From a virus, in the IMG/VR virus record IMGVR_UViG_3300045974_000156, positions 19,892-83,891 of that record: a stretch of DNA of 64,000 nucleotides; one strand, given 5' to 3'. Every line of letters starts with the position of its first letter. Positions within the stretch are counted from its first letter, which is position 1. Shown one piece after another: positions 44,272-52,556 of the stretch. The notes beneath the pieces are model-generated. The model was given only the letters and a program-made list of their open reading frames with translations. It ran no database searches and was not told the DNA's origin. The translations under genes and the position numbers were made by a program.

Positions 44272-45465
44272 ATGGGCAAGATCCGTCCAATGGAAATTCC
44301 GGGTAGTCGCAAGATCCTACCGATTACACCGGAACAAGCCCGCTTTGAAAACAGCACCATCGGTGAGAAGGCTGTTTTCGATAGCGTTGCCTCAGAGAAA
44401 ACCATAAAACACGGTACGTCATTCGACTATTATCACATGGATAGGATGGCTACCGAGGTAGACCCTCTCTATGGTGAAGCTACCGAGAAGATATGGGTCG
44501 GTCCTTACAAGCTAATAGGTCATCTAGAGTGGCCAACGCCAAAGCCAGAAACTCGCGAAGAGGGTTTTCGTGTCACACATGTAGCTAGCGCCTGGATAGC
44601 CAGAACTCAATTCGAGGAGGCGGGTCTTAAATTGCCAGATCGCGGCGATGTAGTGAGAGTCTGGAATATTCCATATTTTGATGAGTTAGCCGTGACCAAT
44701 GAAGATGAGTCTCACAAGGGTTACTTCTTTAACGTAGTCAATATAGTTAACGATGGTCACATGCTTGATAATCCAGATTTTTCTGGGTATAAGTTAGAAA
44801 TTAGACGCTACAGTGAGTTTAACCCGGAGCGTCGTGTCTTCAGCCCCGAAGATGCTTATCTGGCCAAGAGCCAGATTGTAGATGGGGCTCAACCGATGCT
44901 AAAGAACTGGGCACTTCCTGTCGATCAGGTACACCCTGTAGGACCTGCCGGTGGAGATCTGACAGGAAACTACCCCAATCCGACCTTAGCTACACCTAGG
45001 ATCCTATCATCCACCTTGAGAAACAAGGGTGATATTCTTATAGGTCTTGGCGCATCAACCCCCGGAGTACACCCTATAGGTCCAGATGGGTATACTATAA
45101 TTTGTGATTCTACTACCAGTACCGGATTAAGATGGGTGCAGATGGAGTCTAGTACTTGGCAGGTAATTGCTACATTTACTAATTCTTGGCAGGACGTTGG
45201 TGGCGGTTACGGAAGCGTAGCCTACCTCCAAGACTTGAGTGGGTTTATTCATTTACGAGGTGTAGTGACAGGAGGTACATTAAATACAACGATCTTTACT
45301 CTCCCAGTGGGCTTTAGACCGCAGAATACCCTAGTGTTCCCTTCTATATCTGGCAGCTTTTTTTGCAGCATACAAATAACCAGCGATGGTCAAGTTACAC
45401 AAATTAATAGCTTCTCCAATAGCGCACTATCTCTAGCTAATATTATATTCGATACTCGGAGCTAA
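44272..45465 (+). CDS. Neck protein (T4 gp14-like) fused to a GGDLTGNYPNP fibre module
   Basis: This 397-aa protein starts behind AGAGGATAAT. Residues 1 to about 210 (HGTSFDYYHMDRMATEVDPL, then WVGPYKLIGHLEWP and DRGDVVRVWNIPYFDE) fit a gp14-like neck protein. From residue about 222, PVGPAGGDLTGNYPNPTL begins a fibre-like module ending in a beta domain (FIHLRGVVTGGTLNTTIFTL). The same module makes up the next gene. Neck proteins normally end before such a module, so a fusion that brings an appendage to the neck is inferred. Confidence 0.65.
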   Translation: MGKIRPMEIPGSRKILPITPEQARFENSTIGEKAVFDSVASEKTIKHGTSFDYYHMDRMATEVDPLYGEATEKIWVGPYKLIGHLEWPTPKPETREEGFRVTHVASAWIARTQFEEAGLKLPDRGDVVRVWNIPYFDELAVTNEDESHKGYFFNVVNIVNDGHMLDNPDFSGYKLEIRRYSEFNPERRVFSPEDAYLAKSQIVDGAQPMLKNWALPVDQVHPVGPAGGDLTGNYPNPTLATPRILSSTLRNKGDILIGLGASTPGVHPIGPDGYTIICDSTTSTGLRWVQMESSTWQVIATFTNSWQDVGGGYGSVAYLQDLSGFIHLRGVVTGGTLNTTIFTLPVGFRPQNTLVFPSISGSFFCSIQITSDGQVTQINSFSNSALSLANIIFDTRS

Positions 45466-45466
45466 C

Positions 45467-46009
45467 ATGCATGAGCCTTCAAGACCATGTTATCCCGCAG
45501 GGGGGGACCTGATAGGTCTATATCCGAATCCCAGCCTAAGAAATAACCCTCTAAAGAATGATTTACTTAACAAGGGTACGATAGTGGTCGCTCCGGGTAA
45601 TAACCTAGGGGTAGGGCTATCTGTCGGGTCTGATGGTTCCCGATTACTATCCAATAGTACATTACCAAACAATATGTCTTGGGGTAATTTATTATCTGGA
45701 TCCTGGACCAACCTAGTTCTACAGAACCTCTGGGCACCAATGGGGTCGCCAAGACCAGCACCTTCTTTCTTTATAGATATTAAGGGCAGAGTTTATCTTC
45801 GCGGAGGGCTGACAGGTGGTGTCACAAACTCCCTAATTTTCACTCTTCCCTCAAACGCACTACCAGGTCAAGACCTGATAGTCGTAGCCGCGTGCAACGG
45901 AAGCTCTTGCATGTTGCAGGTATATAAATCGGGTCAGGTAGTCCAGAGTAACGCATCATCTAATCAGAACTTGTCTCTGGACGGTATCTGTTTCTTGAGG
46001 AATGCTTAA
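45467..46009 (+). CDS. Paralogous fibre-like protein with GGDLIGLYPNP module
   Basis: The 180-aa protein starts one base after the previous stop. It begins almost directly with the module (PAGGDLIGLYPNPSLRN). Its C-terminus (GRVYLRGGLTGGVTNSLIFTL, split here for clarity as GRVYLRGG and LTGGVTNSLIFTL) is homologous to the C-terminus of the upstream neck fusion. This looks like a tandem duplication of the appendage part. A role as a neck or collar fibre subunit is inferred. Confidence 0.65.
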   Translation: MHEPSRPCYPAGGDLIGLYPNPSLRNNPLKNDLLNKGTIVVAPGNNLGVGLSVGSDGSRLLSNSTLPNNMSWGNLLSGSWTNLVLQNLWAPMGSPRPAPSFFIDIKGRVYLRGGLTGGVTNSLIFTLPSNALPGQDLIVVAACNGSSCMLQVYKSGQVVQSNASSNQNLSLDGICFLRNA

Positions 46010-46012
46010 TAT

Positions 46013-46555
46013 ATGTCAATCCCAAAGGTCCTACGGGTTAACCCACAGCCAAACCCTCCGATACACCCCACTGGTCCTGCCGGTGGTGCCTTGACCGGAA
46101 ACTATCCTAATCCATCTCTGGTTGTTCAGCCTATACCGACGAGAGTTATTACTAGGAAGGGGGATATTCCAGCAGGACTAAGCCCACTTGTCGCTGGTAC
46201 TTTGTCTGCTGGTGCCAACGGTCTAGTTCTGAGTCCAGACAGTACTCAGACTACAGGGCTGGCATGGGTAAACGCCCTATCTACTCTAAAGATAACTCAG
46301 GTTACACTTACCCCCTACACAGTGGCTTCCGCTGACGACATACTGATTTGTAATCTTTCTTTATCTTCCATCGTGAACCTACCAGCAGTGACAGCACGCA
46401 ATAGACCTTTATGGGTCAAGAATCTATCAACTTATACGATTACGATAAGTACTAATGGTTCCGATCTTATAGACGGTCAGAATAACGTACCCGTCGCATC
46501 ACAATATGGACACTTGATGTTAGTACCTACAGTAGCGGGGTGGATCATTTTATGA
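46013..46555 (+). CDS. Third GGALTGNYPNP-module protein
   Basis: The 180-aa protein starts three bases after the previous stop. After a short leader (VNPQPNPPIHPTGPAGGALT) it has the NYPNPSL motif, then a different C-terminal domain with a DILICNLSLSSIVNLPAV strand and GSDLIDGQN. That domain resembles the common phage fibre end domain that handles zero-value or missing monomers. Its stop overlaps the next start (ATGA). It shares only the N-terminal module with its two neighbours. Confidence 0.65.
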   Translation: MSIPKVLRVNPQPNPPIHPTGPAGGALTGNYPNPSLVVQPIPTRVITRKGDIPAGLSPLVAGTLSAGANGLVLSPDSTQTTGLAWVNALSTLKITQVTLTPYTVASADDILICNLSLSSIVNLPAVTARNRPLWVKNLSTYTITISTNGSDLIDGQNNVPVASQYGHLMLVPTVAGWIIL

Positions 46556-47373
46556 GTGTGTCGGTAGAGCTACAGGACGAAGAACTTATAAATAAATTTC
46601 ATGAGCAGCACCAAGATAGGGCTGCCATGGCAAATAGAATGCTACTATATCAGTCAGCATTTCGTTACTGTAATCTTATAAAAGATAACATACCTAATGG
46701 GCAGGATTTTAACGCATACGCAAAGGCTATAGATATCTTTAGAGTGACAGATGACGCCTACGGTGTCAGACTGAAACAAACAAAAAGTAATACACAGGCT
46801 ATAAACCCAAAAAGTTCGATAATATATGTACGCCCTAACAAGAAAAACAGAAAAGGCTCCAAGAGAGATATAGTTAAAATTTTGGAAATTCTTGTCAAAC
46901 ACGGTCCTTGGCTGCTTGAAACTATACCTTATATGCCAGCCAAGAATGAGGCTAGTCTTTTTACAAAAACAGTAAATAAAAATGCTGTTAAGGCTATTTT
47001 GACTAAAAATACTAAAGATTCTGAAGTAGTAGCTAGGATGCTGAGAAGACTTGGTGTTCAGAAGTCTACAAAACCATCTAAGGACGAAAAACCCACTGAA
47101 GTGACCTCAGATATGTCTCAGTTTGGGTTTGGTGTAGAATTCGGAATGTATGGTCACAAATCTGAATCTCACTGGAGACCCGCCTTACGAACCCTACTGA
47201 CAGTCGAAATGGATAAATTACAACAAGATCCTAAGATCCAAGCCACCCTATCTAATCCAAGATTCATGGGCTGGAATAATTGGCAGCCTCCAGGCATGGA
47301 TACCGTAGGTACTAACGAATTAGAAGGTGCTAAGGATTTCATGAATCGACTGGCTGGCGCAGCTAGGATATAA
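46552..47373 (+). CDS. Hypothetical protein in the neck/tail-completion cluster, 273 aa
   Basis: The start ATG 46552 overlaps the previous TGA; an in-frame GTG at 46540 is less favoured. The protein is mixed and basic in the middle (NKKNRKGSKRDIVKILEIL). It has a helical N-terminus (NKFHEQHQDRAAMANRMLL) and a C-terminal segment MGWNNWQPPGMDTVG. No family is recognised. Its place between neck and tail-terminator genes suggests a connector or completion role. A TATAAT lies in its last codons. Confidence 0.6.
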   Translation: MSVSVELQDEELINKFHEQHQDRAAMANRMLLYQSAFRYCNLIKDNIPNGQDFNAYAKAIDIFRVTDDAYGVRLKQTKSNTQAINPKSSIIYVRPNKKNRKGSKRDIVKILEILVKHGPWLLETIPYMPAKNEASLFTKTVNKNAVKAILTKNTKDSEVVARMLRRLGVQKSTKPSKDEKPTEVTSDMSQFGFGVEFGMYGHKSESHWRPALRTLLTVEMDKLQQDPKIQATLSNPRFMGWNNWQPPGMDTVGTNELEGAKDFMNRLAGAARI

Positions 47374-47374
47374 T
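47346..47374 (+). promoter_or_regulatory. Candidate promoter inside the end of the preceding gene
   Basis: TCGACT (47346-47351), 17 bases, then a perfect TATAAT (47369-47374) lies seven bases before ATG 47381. An AGGA at 47365-47368 is 12 bases from the ATG, too far for a usual ribosome-binding site. This repeats the layout seen before the HNH gene. Confidence 0.4.
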
Positions 47375-47380
47375 AGTCTT

Positions 47381-48160
47381 ATGGCACTCACCGAAAGTCA
47401 ACATTCTTATATAGATAGAAGCTTGGGGAAACGCCCAAACGGAACAGTTACGCTTAGAGACTTTGATCAGGGTGTGATAGAGACCCTTGGGGCTCGTGTA
47501 GTCGAAGATAATAAAAATATGACAGGTTATTACTTATTTGATGTAAATGGGCTGGATAATAGGACTGGAGGTGTAGATGCTCCGGATGGTTTTGCAGGTA
47601 TACCTGTTGTGTTTAGCTATCCAGAAGATACGTTTCAGAAATATAAGCTTCCAATGCTAATGGTACGTCGAGACTCCATGGATCCTGCCATGAATCGATG
47701 GCACCCATTCAGTCAGCAATACAGTTCATTCTCTACCAGAGGTAGACCGGCAGCGGTAAACTTATCCCAACCCGGGGTAACTCCGAAATGGATTTACGGG
47801 TACGATAAGAGCGAAAATATGCAGCAGGCGGTACCTTTTGATCTTTCATATACGATTCGTCTTATCTCTAAATTCAGAGGGGACACCTGTAAGGCAAATT
47901 ATACGAATGCACTCTTGATGCACGTATTGCGAATATACCAGCCTTACTGTAGAGTACTAGTCAGGGACTGTATAGGGGATATTAGATCTTACGAGGCTTT
48001 TCAGGACAATATTTCTTCTTCAGAGGATACCTCAGAAGTATCGGATAGAATTATGGGTTTTGATATAACCTTAAGAATAGAGGCAGAACTAGACTTAAAC
48101 GTTCCAGCAGTTTATGATACTGTCATAAGCTTGCCACAAGTAACTTTAGAGCCCGCGTAA
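47381..48160 (+). CDS. Tail-completion/sheath-terminator protein (T4 gp15-like, tentative)
   Basis: The 259-aa protein precedes the sheath gene. Features are GIPVVFSYPEDTFQKYKLPM, RRDSMDPAMNRWHPFSQQY, VPFDLSYTIRLISKFRGD and a late IMGFDITLRIEAELDL strand. This pattern (a beta-rich domain processing force and pressure at the tail end) is seen in phage tail-terminator or sheath-stabiliser proteins encoded just before sheath genes. No closer family could be assigned by eye; gene order is the main evidence. Confidence 0.6.
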   Translation: MALTESQHSYIDRSLGKRPNGTVTLRDFDQGVIETLGARVVEDNKNMTGYYLFDVNGLDNRTGGVDAPDGFAGIPVVFSYPEDTFQKYKLPMLMVRRDSMDPAMNRWHPFSQQYSSFSTRGRPAAVNLSQPGVTPKWIYGYDKSENMQQAVPFDLSYTIRLISKFRGDTCKANYTNALLMHVLRIYQPYCRVLVRDCIGDIRSYEAFQDNISSSEDTSEVSDRIMGFDITLRIEAELDLNVPAVYDTVISLPQVTLEPA

Positions 48161-48175
48161 AAAGGACGAAGAAAA

Positions 48176-48514
48176 ATGCGATACTACAACGTAACCAGAG
48201 GTCCTGTGTCCGCTTCCTTAACCAACGGGAAGACATGCATGTTCAAATCGACATCGTGGACTGAGGTACCGGATGGTCTAGATAACTCTTCTAGCTTGGT
48301 AGAGTATGTGAATAAGGGCATCCTAGTTAAAAATACCCAAGATGTTGAAGCTCTAAAGAATAAGGCTCTCCAAGCATCTAAAGTAACCGCACCATCAGCG
48401 CCCGTAGCCCCAAAGGTTGTACCGGTAGCTCCAAAGGTTGTCCCTGTAGTTGTAGAGGCACCCAAGCCCACTACCACCACTCCTCCGGTCGCTGTAAGCC
48501 CTACTAACAAATAA
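48176..48514 (+). CDS. Small protein with Pro/Val-rich repeat tail, 112 aa
   Basis: Starts at ATG 48176 behind AAAGGACG. The first 70 residues (MRYYNVTRGPVSASLTNGKT, then SSLVEYVNKGILVKNTQDVE) form a compact beta/alpha part. The tail is a tandem APKVVPV repeat followed by a PTTTTPPVAV stretch. Small proteins of this type commonly lie directly ahead of phage sheath genes, but the function is unknown. It resembles in layout the 92-aa protein at 27609. Confidence 0.6.
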   Translation: MRYYNVTRGPVSASLTNGKTCMFKSTSWTEVPDGLDNSSSLVEYVNKGILVKNTQDVEALKNKALQASKVTAPSAPVAPKVVPVAPKVVPVVVEAPKPTTTTPPVAVSPTNK

Positions 48515-48527
48515 TTAGGAGTCATAG

Positions 48528-51128
48528 ATGCCCGTCCCAACTTTATCAGCAGGCGTATATACAGAAGAGGTTAGCTCTCCTACCGGAATAACCACTAGCG
48601 TTAGCCCTAGCACCCTGGGCATAGTTGGTTATACATCGATGGGACCCTCTAATGTAGCCACATTAGTAACCAGCTACGGAGGGTTTGTAAACACGTTCGG
48701 AGATGTAACTGAACTTAGCTACACCGCTTATGCAATGAAGTCATTTTTCGATAACGGTGGTCAGCGCGCTTATGTGGTCCGAGTAACTTCCTCAGACGCT
48801 GCAAGCGGAAAATGCTTCGTACAGAGCCAAATAACTAACAAGGCTCACTCTACACCCGGCGTAACTGGAACTTACATTCTAGTTTCTACCACTCCTCCGA
48901 CCCCAAATATTACAACTGCTGTAGCAACCAAACTCTTCACCGCAAGCGGTGGGGCTTCCGTAGTTCCAGGTAGCGTCAGCCTAAGCTGGAGAAGCCCCGT
49001 GGCTTCGATAAACCCTATAGCTCCCAAGGCTCGTGATGGTGTAGCAGCCCTCACCCTAGCTCTAAATTGTGAGTTTGCGCTTGCTAGTACAAACATTCCA
49101 GCCTACGACCCAAATTTTATGGCTGTCATCCCTGGGACGGTTGTTCTATCTTATGTCGTTGCTAGCGGAACCCCAGCCACCCATACAGTACCCGCACCCC
49201 CATTCGGTAGCACGATCAGCACAGTAGTGACAGAAACCGTAGCAGGATTCGGCACCTACTCCTTCGACTACGCCTCAGGCAAGGGTTCGATCCAGTTCTC
49301 TGGTGCTACTATACCAGACCCGGGTACCTTCACTATCGGGTTCACACCAACCTCTGAGACTAACACTGTTATGGATGACGGTACTGGTAGCCTAACAGGA
49401 GCCGCTATAACCGGTGGAACCATCAACTACGTCACAGGTGATTTCAATTTCGGATTAACCGACACAAGCTACTCAGTTCATGATCAGGGATTGGTACTTG
49501 CCTCTTACAAGGTTAACGCCTTCCAGCTAGCCCCCTCCGGTGCAGGATCGTGGAACCAGAATATCAGGGTATCTATTCAGAATTCAGATCCCCTTCTTTC
49601 CCCACTAAATGACCCATCGTCATTTACATTCACGATACAGCTAGCTGACTCTAATGGTAATTATCACGACCGTGAAACCTACGATAGTCTATCCTTTACG
49701 GACTCAACAGCTAGCAACTTCTTCCCGAGCGTCATAAACTCACTATCTAGCCTAGTATCCGTAACTCTACCTGCCGGTGATATAGTTCCTTGGCAGCTAG
49801 TAGGCACCAAGCGCACTGTAGTGCTTGGCGGCGGCGACCAGAGCGCAGGCAATAAGACCTTTGGCACTACCTTGACCGGGCTGCCGATATTGCCAGGCTC
49901 TGTACAGGCTTCATATACCCCTGTCGGATCCACCAAAGCTGTAACCTTCACTGATAATTCACAGGGATCATTTGCAGGAAGTGCTGTATCGTCAGGATCC
50001 GTAGCTTACGACACCGGGGTGTTATCATTCGTCACCGCCTCGGCAATCAAGGCGGGAACACTGGTTAGCCTGTCCTACAGAACCTCTCCAGTCGAGACAA
50101 TACACTACGAGGTTTTTGGAGATCAGACCAAGCAGTATTGGAATATACACGCCACCCCATCACCAGCAGCAGCTTATTACGATCTAGGAACTGACGGAAC
50201 CTTCGGTACCAACTACGGAGAAGCTCAACTAACCTCATCTAGTCTACAAGCCTCTTTCTCAGGTCTGTACGCTCTAGACAAGGTTCAGGAAATCATGCAG
50301 GTATGCGTGCCCGACTCTGGCGGCGACCCGATAATGACCGGCGATCTTATCGCCTACGTTGAGAAGCGCCCCCTGACTCAAGCCAACGGTGGTGACAGGT
50401 TCGCAATCCTCTGCCCTCCAAAGGGAACCACCAAGGCAAGTGCGGTAGTTTCTTGGCTACAGAACTTGGGTCAGCGTAGCATGTTTAGCGCGATATACTG
50501 GCCATGGATTGCTGTTCCGGATCCTATTGCTGCTAACGTAGGAACTGGAGCCAGAACAAAGATCATACCCCCGACTGCCGCAGTAGCCGGTGTATTCGCT
50601 CGCACTGACGTTAACAGGAACGTGTCGAAGGCTCCAGCCGGAACCACCGATGGCGCTCTCCGTGGCGTAGTTGGTCTGGAGTATAACGTTACCGTAGACG
50701 ATGCGAATTACATATATCCTCGTTATATAAACCCACTAGTAAACTGGACCCAGACTGGTCTAGTTGTCTGGGGTGCCCGTACTTTCGCAGCGGACCAGAA
50801 ATGGCGTTACATACAGGCTCGCCGCTTGTTCATGTTCGTAGAGTCCAGTGTTTGGAGTTCAATGTTCTGGACAGTATTCGAGAATAACGGACCAGAACTA
50901 TGGATCCGTATCAAGTCACAGCTAAATGGGTTCTTGGGAGACCTATTCAGACAAGGCTATTTCGCAGGAACATCAGCAAACTCAGCCTTCTATGTAATCT
51001 GTGACGAGAGTAATAATACTCCACAGACTATTGCCCAGGGTAAAGTAATTGTCGATGTAGGTATCGCTCCAACAACCCCCGCTGAGTTTATCACCATCAG
51101 GTACGCTCAGATAACCAATGCCTCGTAG
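48528..51128 (+). CDS. Tail sheath protein
   Basis: This 866-aa protein opens with PTLSAGVYTEEVSSPTGI and VGYTSMGPSN, followed by FFDNGGQRAYVVRV: the classic contractile-sheath N-terminus. The C-terminal half has NPLVNWTQTGLVVWGARTFA, RRLFMFVESSVWSSMFWTVF and GIAPTTPAEFITIRY, the strongly conserved sheath core. T4 gp18 is 659 aa; the extra length here lies in beta-rich domains between about residues 100 and 520, likely surface-exposed. It follows tail-completion genes and precedes tube genes. The codon bias is moderately strong. Confidence 0.93.
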   Translation: MPVPTLSAGVYTEEVSSPTGITTSVSPSTLGIVGYTSMGPSNVATLVTSYGGFVNTFGDVTELSYTAYAMKSFFDNGGQRAYVVRVTSSDAASGKCFVQSQITNKAHSTPGVTGTYILVSTTPPTPNITTAVATKLFTASGGASVVPGSVSLSWRSPVASINPIAPKARDGVAALTLALNCEFALASTNIPAYDPNFMAVIPGTVVLSYVVASGTPATHTVPAPPFGSTISTVVTETVAGFGTYSFDYASGKGSIQFSGATIPDPGTFTIGFTPTSETNTVMDDGTGSLTGAAITGGTINYVTGDFNFGLTDTSYSVHDQGLVLASYKVNAFQLAPSGAGSWNQNIRVSIQNSDPLLSPLNDPSSFTFTIQLADSNGNYHDRETYDSLSFTDSTASNFFPSVINSLSSLVSVTLPAGDIVPWQLVGTKRTVVLGGGDQSAGNKTFGTTLTGLPILPGSVQASYTPVGSTKAVTFTDNSQGSFAGSAVSSGSVAYDTGVLSFVTASAIKAGTLVSLSYRTSPVETIHYEVFGDQTKQYWNIHATPSPAAAYYDLGTDGTFGTNYGEAQLTSSSLQASFSGLYALDKVQEIMQVCVPDSGGDPIMTGDLIAYVEKRPLTQANGGDRFAILCPPKGTTKASAVVSWLQNLGQRSMFSAIYWPWIAVPDPIAANVGTGARTKIIPPTAAVAGVFARTDVNRNVSKAPAGTTDGALRGVVGLEYNVTVDDANYIYPRYINPLVNWTQTGLVVWGARTFAADQKWRYIQARRLFMFVESSVWSSMFWTVFENNGPELWIRIKSQLNGFLGDLFRQGYFAGTSANSAFYVICDESNNTPQTIAQGKVIVDVGIAPTTPAEFITIRYAQITNAS

Positions 51129-51139
51129 TACACGAAAGA

Positions 51140-51168
51140 TTGCGTAAGCAAAGAATTTAACTTATCAT
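51140..51168 (+). promoter_or_regulatory. Candidate promoter before the 215-aa structural gene
   Basis: TTGCGT (51140-51145) and TATCAT (51163-51168) are 17 bases apart. The -10 matches five of six positions, the -35 three. It lies in the 71-base gap after the sheath gene, and a perfect palindrome covers the predicted +1. Confidence 0.45.
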
Positions 51169-51185
51169 AGGTCCTAGGGACCTAT
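51167..51185. repeat. Perfect inverted repeat at the predicted +1
   Basis: ATAGGTCC (51167-51174) and GGACCTAT (51178-51185) are perfect complements around TAG. The repeat overlaps the -10 edge and the expected transcription start. It could be an operator or a 5' stabilising hairpin of the transcript. Confidence 0.55.
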
Positions 51186-51199
51186 CAAGGAGATTTAAA

Positions 51200-51847
51200 A
51201 TGGCCACAATAGTTATATCAAACCTCTCTAGCTCGCCCGTATTCCTCAGGGAATTTTATGCTAATCTCGGACCAGCGGGGCAGAAGAATGTTAAAGTAGG
51301 ACCGACCGATACTCTGACTACAGTTAAGCCAGCAGGAACTCTCGGCAATATGGACGGACTCATGCAGCTTCTGGCTGCCGGGACTGTCTCTGTTTCCGTC
51401 ACTCCTGACGCTGGAGAAGCAGGATCCGCTCTCTTGGTTCCTCCTCAGTCAGTTGGACAGGAAGATCTAGTTAAGACTGCTGACACTACAGCCTCAAATA
51501 CATTCTCATCTGCCGTACCCTTCATTATCAAGGTGCCGCTCGTAGCCGCTGATACTTCTGAGACTGTATACGCAGCCGATGCCCTACCGTACAAGATGCG
51601 CGTCATCGACGCAGTTGCTTTCCTGAGCACCGCTGGTTCCGGCAGCATAGCGGTAAACAGCAAGGCTGACGGCTCTGGTACCGCACTAGCCGCCCCCATT
51701 ACTTGCGCCGCAGGACTTGTTCGCCCCTCAAGCTCCTCATGGACAGCATCAGTAGTAACCCCCCTGACCACTGGCAGCGGCTTCTTCGTAACCAAGCCAG
51801 CCGCAACAGTTGGCGAACTCTGGATCACAGTTCGTAAAGAAGTTTAA
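51200..51847 (+). CDS. Virion structural protein between sheath and tube, 215 aa
   Basis: Starts at ATG 51200 behind AAGGAG. The N-terminal 90 residues (TIVISNLSSSPVFLREFYAN) and the C-terminal beta domain (PFIIKVPLVAADTSETVYAA, then VIDAVAFLSTAGSGSIAV) have no catalytic motif. Codon choice is GC-rich, like the capsid gene, which suggests a high copy number. Such a domain is found in phage decoration-type proteins. It may coat the tail tube, sheath or capsid; which one is open. Confidence 0.65.
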   Translation: MATIVISNLSSSPVFLREFYANLGPAGQKNVKVGPTDTLTTVKPAGTLGNMDGLMQLLAAGTVSVSVTPDAGEAGSALLVPPQSVGQEDLVKTADTTASNTFSSAVPFIIKVPLVAADTSETVYAADALPYKMRVIDAVAFLSTAGSGSIAVNSKADGSGTALAAPITCAAGLVRPSSSSWTASVVTPLTTGSGFFVTKPAATVGELWITVRKEV

Positions 51848-51865
51848 TAGTTAGTGCTCTGTAAT

Positions 51866-51889
51866 GGGGGAGGGGTAATTCTCTCCCCC
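51866..51889 (+). repeat. Hairpin between structural gene and tail-tube gene
   Basis: GGGGGAG (51866-51872) pairs with CTCCCCC (51883-51889) around a ten-base loop. It follows a stop codon by 18 bases. No T-run follows, so it is more likely an RNA-stability or attenuation hairpin than a full terminator. Confidence 0.5.
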
Positions 51890-51927
51890 TGTAGAAAAGA
51901 AATCAAGCCAGTAACATTGGAGATCAT

Positions 51928-52530
51928 ATGGCCCGCTCAGTAACTTCAGATTATCTACATAACATGAGGTTCCATGTTACAGTTGATGACACACTCACGA
52001 CCGATAAGGATTATCTCGGGGTCACAAGTGCAAAAAATGGTGCGCCACAGGCTGGGTTCAAGACCTGTTCTCTTCCGGATTTATCTGTGGACGTAAAGAC
52101 ATACAAAGAGGGTATTTGGATATACGACAGGAAATTCCCAGGCGTCCCGACAGTGAGCGATGTAACAATGTCTCGCGGGGTTACCCGTAACGATACTGCA
52201 TTTTACAGATGGCTTCTAAAGACAGCAGAAGGTACAGGGGAGTACAGAGCGAAGATATCTATAAAGATTTATCACCGCGATACAAACCTGACCCTTAGGG
52301 ACCCTGCTAGTACCATAAATGACGCTACTGAACCAGGACTGAACAATTTAACACTACCTGCCCGTACTATAACATTATATGAAGCTTTCCCCACCAAAGT
52401 GACATTAGGATCAGCACTAGATTCTGCCAACTCAGAAATATCAGTAGCAGAACTAACACTATCGTGTGAGCGTTTCACCATAACTGACGGTAACGCTAAC
52501 GCAGCCCCGAATACAGTAACTAAGACTTAA
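51928..52530 (+). CDS. Tail tube protein (T4 gp19-like)
   Basis: The 200-aa protein has the gp19 layout: NMRFHVTVDD near the start, GFKTCSLPDLSVDVKTYKEG, then KFPGVPTVSDVTMSRGVTRN and a C-terminal ITLYEAFPTKVTLGSALDS with SVAELTLSCERF. These mark the tube-forming beta-barrel of contractile tails, which stacks in hexameric rings inside the sheath. T4 gp19 is 163 aa, so the length is near normal. A paralogue follows directly. Confidence 0.88.
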   Translation: MARSVTSDYLHNMRFHVTVDDTLTTDKDYLGVTSAKNGAPQAGFKTCSLPDLSVDVKTYKEGIWIYDRKFPGVPTVSDVTMSRGVTRNDTAFYRWLLKTAEGTGEYRAKISIKIYHRDTNLTLRDPASTINDATEPGLNNLTLPARTITLYEAFPTKVTLGSALDSANSEISVAELTLSCERFTITDGNANAAPNTVTKT

Positions 52531-52556
52531 TTGAATATAAATAGGATCGGTAAGCA

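Noticed and set aside
51866-51889. G/C hairpin as a strong terminator
   Set aside because: No T-run follows and tail-tube genes directly downstream must be transcribed.
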